In this document: piece by piece, positions 1-5,241 of the stretch
Position numbering within the stretch: position 1 is the first letter of the stretch
How the letters are laid out: every line of letters begins with the position of its first letter
Origin: an uncultured Spirochaetaceae bacterium
Lineage (GTDB): Bacteria; Spirochaetota; Spirochaetia; Treponematales; UBA12059
DNA: 5,287 nt
Direction of reading: 5' to 3'
Assembly: GCA_938004315.1 (NCBI GenBank)
Contig: CALKWG010000108.1
Location: 1 to 5,287 of the forward strand
Notes under the pieces: model-generated
Databases searched by the model: none
Seen by the model: only the letters and a program-made list of their open reading frames with translations
What the model was told of the DNA's origin: nothing
Made by a program: the position numbers and the translations under genes

Positions 1-835
1 GTGCCGCGGCCGCCAGGGCTTCCATCTCCTCGTCGCCGGGCGTGGGGACGCCCTTGAATCGCGCGCGGACGCCGTGGGGCCTAAAGCGTATGAGCTTGTA
101 GCGGACGCCCGCCGCGCCTAAGTCGGCGAGCTCGCGCGCCGCCATGCGCACGGTCTCTTCGGCGTCGAAGAGGCCGGGGGCGACGACGGTGCGTAGCTCG
201 TAGAGCTTGCCTGCCCCGGCTAGGAAGCGCAGGTTGGCCTTGACCGGCGCGATCTCGGCCCCGGTCAAGGCGCGGTGCTCGACGGGGTCCCAGGCCTTGA
301 GGTCGAGCATGAAGCCCTCGGCCGCCCCGACCAGCTCCGGGAGCGCGGCGTAGTCCGCGGAGCCGTTGGTATCGACCATGGCCGGGAGCCCGGCCGCCAG
401 GGCCGCCGTCACGAGCGAGCTTAAGAACTCCGGCTGCTCGCCGCACTCCCCGCCGGACAGCGTTATGCCGCGTATGAAGGGCTTGGCGGGGGCCAGCGCC
501 GCCAGGACCTCGGCGGCCGTCATGAGCCGCGGATAGGCCGGCGAGCCGTCCGGCCGCCGCTCCTTGGTCGAGACGACCGGCGGCCTAGTCTCGGGGTTAT
601 GGCAGTAGGCGCAGTTAAACGAGCAGCCCTGTAGGAACACGACGGCCCGGTTGCCCGGGCCGTCGACGGCGCTGGAGCGGAGGATCTTGGCCACGCGCCC
701 GCGCGGGGCGCCGTCCGCCGCGGTCGGCTGGGCGGCCGGGTCTCCCGGCGGCCAGTCGGCGAGAGCTTCCCCAGCGCCGCCCCCGGCGCGAGCAGCGTCT
801 CCCGGCGACCGGCCGGCGAGCTCGTGCGGGCTCAC
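1..835 (-). CDS. yjjW: YjjW-family glycyl radical enzyme activase (radical SAM), 3' end cut by the window edge
   Basis: This is a radical-SAM activating enzyme. By family knowledge it cleaves S-adenosylmethionine with a [4Fe-4S] cluster to install the glycyl radical on its partner, here the YjjI protein encoded just upstream. 278 codons are visible. Residues 58-71 read DGPGNRAVVFLQGC and lead into the cluster motif CxxxCxxC (C71, C75, C78, followed by HNP). The SAM-binding SGGE is at 127-130, and LDLKAW and YKLIRFRPHGVR lie further on, the latter typical of YjjW proteins. The GTG start overlaps the yjjI stop (GTGA), which implies translational coupling; I see no good ribosome binding site. 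Only 49 residues separate C78 from SGGE, so there is no room for the two-cluster ferredoxin insert that I recall in E. coli YjjW, and no extra cysteine clusters occur there. About 45 residues before RGRVAKIL form a Gly/Ala/Pro-rich extension; a GTG at 692-694 is a possible later start. The stop codon lies outside the window. Confidence 0.88.
   Translation of the reverse strand, partial: MSPHELAGRSPGDAARAGGGAGEALADWPPGDPAAQPTAADGAPRGRVAKILRSSAVDGPGNRAVVFLQGCSFNCAYCHNPETRPPVVSTKERRPDGSPAYPRLMTAAEVLAALAPAKPFIRGITLSGGECGEQPEFLSSLVTAALAAGLPAMVDTNGSADYAALPELVGAAEGFMLDLKAWDPVEHRALTGAEIAPVKANLRFLAGAGKLYELRTVVAPGLFDAEETVRMAARELADLGAAGVRYKLIRFRPHGVRARFKGVPTPGDEEMEALAAAA
740..820 (-). repeat. imperfect 24-nt direct duplication inside the activase N-terminus
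   Basis: Bases 740-763 and 797-820 match at 21 of 24 positions and are 57 nt apart, exactly 19 codons. On the coding strand they encode LAGRSPGD and LADWPPGD, both within the low-complexity extension ahead of the radical-SAM core. The in-frame spacing fits a linker enlarged by duplication. It would also fit a 5' region not translated as drawn, if the GTG at 692-694 is the true start. Confidence 0.7.
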
Positions 836-2322
836 GGCCGGATGCGGCGCTCGAGGACGCCCAGGTTATTCACGGCGTTGCGGCCCAGGGCCGTGGTGTC
901 CTGCAGGCTAGCCTCGCCGCGGTTCAGGCGCTCGATCTCCGAGCGCTTCACCAGGTAGCCGGTGATGCGCACCACGTCGGCGTCGGCCGCGTAGCCGGAG
1001 AAGTAGCGGCAGCCGGAGGCCAAGGCGCCGCGCGCCACGTCCAAGAGCTGGCGCGGGTTGGCCTTGGCGGTGGGCTCGAAGGCGAAGACGTCGCCGATGC
1101 CGCTGGGGAAGAACGCGTGGTAGGGCGCGGAGCGCAGGATGTGCTCGCTGAGCTCGGGTTCCTGGCCTATGGGTATGCGGCAACCGGGGCTGACGCCCCG
1201 GTCCGAATCGATGCCCACCTGGGCGTGCAGGATGTAGCGCCCTTCGTTCATGGCTAGATGTGGGCAACGGTGGCCCTTCACGAGCTCGTCTATCGCCTTA
1301 ATGACGCGGAGCCCCAGGGCCTCGGCCGCGCCGTCATGGCCGAAGCGGGCGCCGCCCGCGTGCGCGTTCACGAGCTCGGCCAGGCCTACGAGCCCGAACA
1401 TGCCGGTGACGCGCCCGCGCCTGAGGAGCCCCTCCTTCACGAGGAAGCTCGACTCGAAGAAGCCCGACTCGTCCATGAGGAAGCGCACCCGCTCGTCCAT
1501 ATAGGCCAGCTGCAGCCCTACCGCCTCCGGTAGGACGCGGGCGAGGAGCTCTTCGCTATCCTTAGCCCGCGGGGCCAGGCGCGCTAGGTTGAGGCGCACG
1601 AGGGTGGCCGAGCCGCCGCCCTTGGGTAGGCCGTTGTAGCAGGAGACGATGGCGTAGTCGTCCAGGCCCATAGCCTTGAAGTCGGCGCTAAAGCGGCGGT
1701 GGTCGGCGAAGCTGGGCTTGGCCACCTCCAGGGCGACGGCCGCGGCCAGCTCGGCGAAGGGCTCGGGCGTGAGCTCGGGGTCGTACTTGAGCGTGAGGTT
1801 GGGCACCGCGTTCTTCTGCTCGCGCGACAGCTCCAGGATGAGGCGGCCCGCGCGGGTCTCCCGCGGCCCGATGTCGGCGTGGCAGAAGGAGTCGTTAATG
1901 GTCCTATCGATCTGCATGAGGAAAAGGCCGATGGCCTTGCGCGCCTCCGCCTCGTCCTCTACGAAGGGCTCGAGCAGGGCGTCAAGGTCGCCTAGGTACA
2001 CGGGGAAGGTGGTGATGCTCGGCACGTGGCGGTAGAGCACAAGGAGGGCGGCCGTGGCCTCCCAGATGTCGCGCGGGGGCGGAAGGCCCAGGAAGGCCGA
2101 GCCTTGGCGCATGAAGAGCTCGTAATCCGGCGCGACGTAACGCGGCCGGTAGGGCGCGGCGCCTTCGAAGAGGTCGCAGACGACGCCGGCGTCGCGCAGG
2201 GCCTGGCAGGCCGGGTCGATAGCGAGGACGGACAGCTCGTTCTCCGCCACGCGGGCGAGGCCGGCCACCTTCTGCTGGTAGGTAAGGGTTCTGTCGCTTA
2301 AGGTCGCGAGGGCTGGGTTCAC
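832..2322 (-). CDS. yjjI: YjjI-family glycyl radical enzyme (function unknown)
   Basis: This 496-residue protein belongs to the YjjI family of glycyl radical enzymes, relatives of pyruvate formate-lyase whose substrate is, as far as I know, not established. E. coli YjjI is of similar length (about 515 residues). The conserved C-terminal radical motif is present as VRITGYLVKR around G455, about 41 residues from the end, so G455 is the predicted radical site. The likely thiyl cysteine is C228 in SCYNGLPKGGGS. It is followed by Tyr-Asn, so it shows neither the Cys-Cys pair of pyruvate formate-lyase nor the CxE of the diol dehydratase and choline lyase groups. Other conserved-looking stretches are TINDSFCHADIGPRETRAGR (141-160) and PHLAMNEGRYILHAQVGIDS (354-373). 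It is a cytoplasmic enzyme with no signal peptide or membrane span. The GTG start is preceded by AGGAG at a 6-nt spacing. The activase gene follows with a 4-nt overlap. An intact radical would be oxygen-sensitive, implying anaerobic activity. Confidence 0.92.
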   Translation of the reverse strand: MNPALATLSDRTLTYQQKVAGLARVAENELSVLAIDPACQALRDAGVVCDLFEGAAPYRPRYVAPDYELFMRQGSAFLGLPPPRDIWEATAALLVLYRHVPSITTFPVYLGDLDALLEPFVEDEAEARKAIGLFLMQIDRTINDSFCHADIGPRETRAGRLILELSREQKNAVPNLTLKYDPELTPEPFAELAAAVALEVAKPSFADHRRFSADFKAMGLDDYAIVSCYNGLPKGGGSATLVRLNLARLAPRAKDSEELLARVLPEAVGLQLAYMDERVRFLMDESGFFESSFLVKEGLLRRGRVTGMFGLVGLAELVNAHAGGARFGHDGAAEALGLRVIKAIDELVKGHRCPHLAMNEGRYILHAQVGIDSDRGVSPGCRIPIGQEPELSEHILRSAPYHAFFPSGIGDVFAFEPTAKANPRQLLDVARGALASGCRYFSGYAADADVVRITGYLVKRSEIERLNRGEASLQDTTALGRNAVNNLGVLERRIRP

Positions 2323-2529
2323 GGTAAACTCCTGGCCGCGGGAGGCGCGAAAGCCCGGGGGCGGCTACAGTTTGGTATCCGGGCCTGATCCGCCCGGCAT
2401 AGCAACGGGAGCTTAACCGATGGGGTTTTGACGCGGCGGCGAGCTATGGCCCCCGCGCTCCTCATGATGCGCGCCCGGACGCGGCGCGCGTATTAACCCC
2501 GGTTCTTTATCGCGGCGACGCGCGATGTT
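2323..2529 (-). other. long GC-rich leader of the yjjI-yjjW operon with competing helices
   Basis: If transcription starts near 2529, yjjI has an untranslated leader of about 207 nt, long for a simple operon. On the transcript, GCGCGCC (2489-2483) can pair with GGCGCGC (2475-2469) across a 7-nt loop. Closer to the ribosome binding site three helices compete: CCGGGC 2397-2392 with GCCCGG 2384-2379; GGGCGG 2395-2390 with CCGCCC 2364-2359; and GCCCGG 2384-2379 with CCGGGC 2358-2353. The last two can coexist only as a pseudoknot, with an A-rich loop ATACCAAACTGTAG between them. I recognise no known riboswitch class. GC-rich DNA yields such pairings easily, so a regulatory role is a suggestion only. 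Confidence 0.35.
2329..2333 (-). promoter_or_regulatory. ribosome binding site fixing the yjjI GTG start
   Basis: AGGAG lies 6 nt upstream of the GTG at 2320-2322, which supports this non-ATG start. CTCC at 2341-2344 could pair with the GGAG at 2329-2332 across an 8-nt loop and partly hide the site. That helix is only 4 bp and may not form. Confidence 0.75.
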
Positions 2530-2536
2530 GCGATAA
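2507..2536. repeat. 7-bp inverted repeat at the yjjI transcription start (possible operator)
   Basis: TTATCGC (2507-2513) and GCGATAA (2530-2536) are perfect inverted copies with a 16-bp spacer. The right arm touches the -10 hexamer of the predicted yjjI promoter and the centre lies just downstream of the expected start point, a position where a repressor could act. It does not look like an FNR, Rex or NrdR site as I know them. Confidence 0.35.
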
Positions 2537-2564
2537 GTATACGATCGACGAGGCCGGCTGTAAA
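2536..2564 (-). promoter_or_regulatory. sigma70-type promoter for yjjI-yjjW
   Basis: On the minus strand TTTACA (2564-2559) and TATACT (2541-2536) are separated by exactly 17 bp. Each hexamer matches the consensus at five of six positions. Initiation is expected near 2529. The promoter lies downstream of the lipoprotein stop, so the glycyl radical genes probably have their own transcript, possibly with read-through from above. Confidence 0.6.
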
Positions 2565-2601
2565 GCGGACAAGTACCGCCGCCGGCAGGGGACTGGGTCA
2601 T

Positions 2602-2627
2602 GGCCGCGGACAGCCATGCCCGCGGCC
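2602..2627 (-). terminator. 8-bp GC hairpin after the lipoprotein gene (weak terminator candidate)
   Basis: GGCCGCGG (2602-2609) and CCGCGGCC (2620-2627) form a perfect 8-bp stem with a 10-nt loop, starting 13 nt beyond the lipoprotein stop. No run of T follows on the minus strand, so it is not a classical intrinsic terminator. It might stabilise the 3' end or pause polymerase. Confidence 0.35.
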
Positions 2628-2640
2628 GGGGAATAATGGC

Positions 2641-3345
2641 CTACTCGTTCAGGTAGCGCACGGTCAAGCTCGAAAAGAGCTCGAGCGCCGTGTCGATACC
2701 GCCTAGGCCCGGGCGGATATCGCCGTCCGAGCCGTCTACCGAGCCGGTGCCGATCGGGACGAAGCGAGCCTCGCTCGGGCCGGCGCCGAGCTCCAGCTCG
2801 GCGCGGTAGACCAGCGAAGGCTGGCCGTTCACGCCGGCGTCCTTCTTGGTATAGGCCGCGTTCCAGTCATAGGAGCGGTTCGTCTCCAGCATGACGACGT
2901 AGCGCCCCGGCGGGAGCGAGGCGGCCAGGCCGGCGGCGTACGATACCGTCGCGCCGACGGTCGTGGGCGACGAGACGGCCTCGGCCGAGCCGCTCTTACG
3001 GGCGGTCCAGACCGGCAGGGACTCGGGGCGGCCCGCCTTGGGCGCGGCCCGATACGTGCCGGTGACGGCGAGCTCGGTCACGTAGAGCGTGTCGACAAAG
3101 CGGCCGTCGGCAGTCTCGAGCCAGGCCGCCGCCTGCGGCCACACGGTGTACGAGACCCAAAGGACGCGCATATCCTTGGCGTAATGGGGGCCGGGCTCCA
3201 GGCGCAGCTCGATGCGGGGCCCCGACGAGGCGCCCGCCTTAGGCGCGGGGCGAGCCTCGGGCTCGCCGGCGCAGGCCGCCATACTGAGGCCGGCCAGGAC
3301 GAAGGCGGCCGCGAGGCCCGCCTTGCTCATGCTTCTTTCAGCCAT
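2641..3345 (-). CDS. predicted lipoprotein, DUF2271-like beta-sandwich
   Basis: The 234-residue product starts with a lipoprotein signal peptide: a basic n-region, hydrophobic stretch LAAAFVLAGL (11-20), and lipobox MAAC with C25, the only cysteine, as the lipidation site. A short Ala/Pro/Gly linker (26-43) follows. The rest looks like one beta-rich domain: KDMRVLWVSYTVWPQAAAWL, then ETADGRFVDTLYVTEL, then SLPVWTARKSGSAEAVSSPT, then LPPGRYVVMLETNRSYDWNA, and finally GVNGQPSLVYRAELEL. The order (a strand ending in a phrase like 'ADGRFVDTLYV', a 'LPVW' segment, 'DAVS'-like turn, 'PPGRYVVMLE') resembles DUF2271 periplasmic proteins, which are thought to have an FlgD-like Ig fold. That assignment is from memory of the pattern. 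The function is unknown. ATG at 3343-3345 has AAGGAG (3352-3357) at 6 nt, better than the internal Met6. It is transcribed divergently from the cyclase gene and shares operator-like sites with it. Confidence 0.8.
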   Translation of the reverse strand: MAERSMSKAGLAAAFVLAGLSMAACAGEPEARPAPKAGASSGPRIELRLEPGPHYAKDMRVLWVSYTVWPQAAAWLETADGRFVDTLYVTELAVTGTYRAAPKAGRPESLPVWTARKSGSAEAVSSPTTVGATVSYAAGLAASLPPGRYVVMLETNRSYDWNAAYTKKDAGVNGQPSLVYRAELELGAGPSEARFVPIGTGSVDGSDGDIRPGLGGIDTALELFSSLTVRYLNE

Positions 3346-3371
3346 GAAGAACTCCTTCGTGCCTAACGGTC

Positions 3372-3400
3372 TTGATTGTTGGCACGTCTAACATTATACT
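3372..3400 (+). promoter_or_regulatory. promoter of the cyclase operon
   Basis: TTGATT (3372-3377) and TATACT (3395-3400) are separated by 17 bp. They match the sigma70 consensus at four and five of six positions. Initiation is expected near 3407, giving a leader of about 33 nt before the cyclase ATG. Palindrome 1 fills the spacer between -35 and -10 and palindrome 2 begins at the start point, so a bound protein would be expected to repress. Confidence 0.65.
3377..3393. promoter_or_regulatory. operator-like palindrome, copy 1
   Basis: TGTTGGCACGTCTAACA is a 17-bp imperfect inverted repeat (outer arms TGTT/AACA). It is also a near-direct copy of the site at 3408-3424. It lies in the -35/-10 spacer of the rightward promoter and over the predicted start point of the leftward one. 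The size and symmetry fit a dimeric helix-turn-helix repressor such as a TetR-family protein. Confidence 0.6.
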
Positions 3401-3422
3401 GAAGTCGTGTTGGCAGCGTCAA
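3393..3422 (-). promoter_or_regulatory. promoter of the lipoprotein gene, overlapping the divergent one
   Basis: On the minus strand TTGACG (3422-3417) is followed after 18 bp by a perfect TATAAT (3398-3393). Initiation is expected near 3386, about 40 nt before the lipoprotein ATG. Its -10 shares bases with the opposite-strand -10, so the two promoters should exclude each other even without a regulator. Palindrome 2 covers its -35. Confidence 0.7.
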
Positions 3423-3424
3423 CA
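3408..3424. promoter_or_regulatory. operator-like palindrome, copy 2
   Basis: TGTTGGCAGCGTCAACA has TGTTG/CAACA arms around 7 bp. It lies 31 bp (about three helical turns) centre to centre from copy 1, so proteins on both sites would sit on the same face of the DNA. It overlaps the -35 of the leftward promoter and the first transcribed bases of the rightward one, just ahead of the cyclase ribosome binding site. Confidence 0.6.
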
Positions 3425-3427
3425 TTC

Positions 3428-3433
3428 AGGAGG
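3428..3433 (+). promoter_or_regulatory. ribosome binding site deciding the cyclase start
   Basis: AGGAGG sits 6 nt before the ATG at 3440. This selects that codon over the in-frame TTG at 3410 and the upstream in-frame extension (from 3407), which runs through palindrome 2. Confidence 0.85.
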
Positions 3434-3439
3434 TCGAGC

Positions 3440-5074
3440 ATGAGAGAAGCGGATGGTGTCGGGCCGCAGGTCCGGCTGGCCGCGGCGGGCGAGGGCTCCC
3501 GATCGCGGGTTTCGCCCCGGCCGGCCGGCTCGATCCGGCTCGGCCTCGCGGCCATCCCGCTCATTATCCTGGCCGTGAACGGCCTGGGCGTCCTGTCCAT
3601 CGACCCGCTAGCCAGGATCATGATGGAGGACGAGGTGCTCGCCGCGATCGACGGGATCTCGTCCCGCGCGGCGGCGCGTTTCATGAACACGGTCTTCCCC
3701 TTCCTCGTTACCCTCTTCGCGCTCGCCTGGTACACGCGTCCCTTACCGTCCGCGTTCCGGGAGGATCGCCATAAGGACGGCGTAGCGCCGGCGATAGGCC
3801 GACGGCTATTGGACCTGCCGACCGTGGCGGCCGCCCTGACCGGGGCGGGCTGGCTCCTGGCCGTCCCCGTCGTCGTCATCGGGGGTTGGGCGCTCGGCGT
3901 CCCCATGGACGCCCGGTTCTTCATGCAATACGCGGCCCATTCCTTCGCGCTCTTCGGCTTCGCCTTCATCATCACGTACTACGGCGTCGAAGCCGTCGTC
4001 CGGCGCTTCATCGCGCCCCGGGTCTTTAAGGACAACGCGGCGCTCGGGGCGGGCTCGCGCTTCTCGCTCTCCGTCGGCGCCAGGCTCTTCATCCTCGCCG
4101 GGGCGGCCTTCGCGCTTCCCGGCTTGATCCTTTTGAGCTCCGTCGCGATCCTGAACGACGGAGGCGACAACCGCTTCGGCCGGGACCTCATGCCGACCCT
4201 GGCGCCCGCCCTGCTCGTCATCGGCGCGCTCCTGGCGCTCATCACCTGGCTCAAGAGCCTCTCGATAGAGAGACCCATACATGAATTGACCGAGGCCGCC
4301 GAGCGCATCGGAGCCGGGGACCTGAGCGCGCGGGTGGCGGTCCGCTCCGCCGATAGGATAGGCGCCTTGGGCGGCGCCTTCAACGATATGGCCGGGGGCC
4401 TGGCTGAGCGGGAGCGAGAACGCGGCGTCTTCGGCAGGGTCGTGGACCCGAGGGTACGGGACCGGCTCCTCGCCGACGACAAGGCGGAGGCCGGAGAGCT
4501 GCGCCGGGCCACCGTGGCCTTCTTCGACCTGGCCGGCTTCACCTCCATCTCGGAGGCCTTGCCGCCCCGCAACGTGGTGGCCCTCCTCAACCTGTATTTC
4601 GAGGCCGTCTCCTCCTGCGTCGAGGCGGAGGGAGGCCTGGTGAACAAGTTCATCGGCGACGGGGTCCTGGCCGTCTTCGGCGCCCCCGGGGACCTACCCG
4701 ACCATGCCGAAAGAGCCATACGGGCGGTCGAGGCCCTGGGGCCGCGGATGTCCGGCTTGAACGCGCGCCTGGCCGCCAAGGGATATAGGCCCCTGCGATT
4801 CCGGGCCGGCCTCCATACCGGTCAAGTCATGGCCGGCGTGGTCGGCTCGAAGCGACGCCAGGAGTACACGGTCATCGGCGACGCGGTCAACGCCGCCTCG
4901 CGCCTGGAAGCCCTGGGGAAGGAGTACGGCATGGACCTCATACTCTCCGACCGGACCGCCGGGGAAGCCGCCCGGCCCCGGGCTTGGAAGGAGCTCGGCC
5001 GGGTTCAGATACGGGGCCGGGTCGGGCGGATGGGCTTGTTCGGTATGCTCGTCGATCAAGGAGGCCTCGTATGA
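3440..5074 (+). CDS. membrane class III adenylate cyclase: six TM helices, HAMP, catalytic domain
   Basis: The 544-residue protein should convert ATP to cAMP at the inner membrane. Hydrophobic segments lie near 33-53, 81-97, 129-153, 163-183, 212-236 and 251-270. A HAMP linker follows at about 271-325 (ERPIHELTEAAERIGAGDLS). The cyclase domain runs from about 355 to the end. Catalytic residues look complete: metal-binding D363 (FFDLAGFTSI) and D407 (NKFIGDGVLAVFG), base-recognising K403 and T477 (EYTVIGDAVN), and transition-state N484 and R488 (NAASRLE). Thr where many cyclases have Asp is the class IIIb pattern and supports ATP over GTP. The six-helix-HAMP-cyclase layout is shared with mycobacterial Rv1318c/Rv3645-type enzymes. 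There is no periplasmic sensor domain of any size, so the signal is unknown; a membrane or lipid input is possible. Transcription should start near 3407 at the shared divergent promoter. The stop overlaps the next ATG (ATGA). Confidence 0.93.
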   Translation: MREADGVGPQVRLAAAGEGSRSRVSPRPAGSIRLGLAAIPLIILAVNGLGVLSIDPLARIMMEDEVLAAIDGISSRAAARFMNTVFPFLVTLFALAWYTRPLPSAFREDRHKDGVAPAIGRRLLDLPTVAAALTGAGWLLAVPVVVIGGWALGVPMDARFFMQYAAHSFALFGFAFIITYYGVEAVVRRFIAPRVFKDNAALGAGSRFSLSVGARLFILAGAAFALPGLILLSSVAILNDGGDNRFGRDLMPTLAPALLVIGALLALITWLKSLSIERPIHELTEAAERIGAGDLSARVAVRSADRIGALGGAFNDMAGGLAERERERGVFGRVVDPRVRDRLLADDKAEAGELRRATVAFFDLAGFTSISEALPPRNVVALLNLYFEAVSSCVEAEGGLVNKFIGDGVLAVFGAPGDLPDHAERAIRAVEALGPRMSGLNARLAAKGYRPLRFRAGLHTGQVMAGVVGSKRRQEYTVIGDAVNAASRLEALGKEYGMDLILSDRTAGEAARPRAWKELGRVQIRGRVGRMGLFGMLVDQGGLV

Positions 5075-5190
5075 GAGACCGTAGCGCCCCCTCGCCGTGC
5101 CGTCGCGCCGCGGCCCCTGGACCGACGCCCTTTGACCCGGGCCTCGCCTGGCGTTTAGACTGCGCGCGAAAGCGGAGGCTCGCGGTTTGA
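5071..5190 (+). CDS. possible 39-codon ORF linking cyclase and regulator genes (doubtful)
   Basis: A perfect AAGGAGG (5058-5064) lies 6 nt before ATG 5071, which overlaps the cyclase stop as ATGA. The ORF ends in TGA, which overlaps the TTG start of the next gene as TTGA. The predicted peptide begins MRDRSAPSPCRRAAAPGP and ends CARKRRLAV. It is basic, rich in Arg, Ala and Pro, with no membrane segment or motif I recognise. The composition is what random GC-rich sequence gives, so the protein may be meaningless. Its translation could still serve to couple ribosomes from the cyclase to the regulator gene. A promoter-like pair also falls inside it. Confidence 0.35.
   Translation: MRDRSAPSPCRRAAAPGPTPFDPGLAWRLDCARKRRLAV
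5132..5161 (+). promoter_or_regulatory. weak promoter candidate ahead of the TetR-like gene
   Basis: TTGACC (5132-5137) and TAGACT (5156-5161) are 18 bp apart, followed by AGCGGAGG (5171-5178) and the TTG start. This could give the regulator its own transcript besides the cyclase operon. The -10 is poor. Confidence 0.3.
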
Positions 5191-5241
5191 ACGAAGAGAC
5201 GAAGAAGAAGGGCGCCTACCACCACGGCGCGCTCCGCGAGG
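5187..5241 (+). CDS. TetR/AcrR-family regulator, only the first 18 codons (contig end)
   Basis: The reading frame begins TTG-AAC-GAA with AGCGGAGG (5171-5178) 8 nt ahead. It gives MNEETKKKGAYHHGALRE. The YHHGxLRE phrase is the hallmark of many TetR/AcrR N-termini, just before the first helix of the DNA-binding domain. There is no ATG or GTG upstream in frame before the stop at 5133. From 5242 the sequence is adapter, so the following residues and the TAG at 5274 are artefacts and the gene is truncated by assembly, not by mutation. The protein would be a cytoplasmic ligand-responsive repressor. Its position behind the cyclase makes it the natural candidate for binding the palindromes at 3377-3424, but no residue that contacts the DNA is visible. 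Confidence 0.72.

Noticed and set aside
2353..2400. TPP, cobalamin or ZTP riboswitch in the yjjI leader
   Set aside because: Short resemblances such as GGATACC exist, but none of the conserved core motifs of these classes is present in order.
2413..2601. 62-codon minus-strand ORF in the gap ahead of yjjI
   Set aside because: It has no ribosome binding site, runs straight through the predicted yjjI promoter, and its composition is that of random GC-rich sequence.
2602..2627. Intrinsic terminator behind the lipoprotein gene
   Set aside because: The stem is perfect but no T-tract follows on the transcribed strand, so I kept it only as a low-confidence hairpin.
3407..3439. Eleven-residue N-terminal extension of the cyclase
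   Set aside because: The extension would be encoded by palindrome 2 and would include the AGGAGG itself; the ATG at 3440 with ideal spacing is far better.
3979..4779. Long open frame opposite the cyclase gene (266 codons)
   Set aside because: It is antisense to conserved catalytic motifs, Arg/Ser/Ala-rich, and typical of the stop-poor reverse frame of a GC-rich gene.
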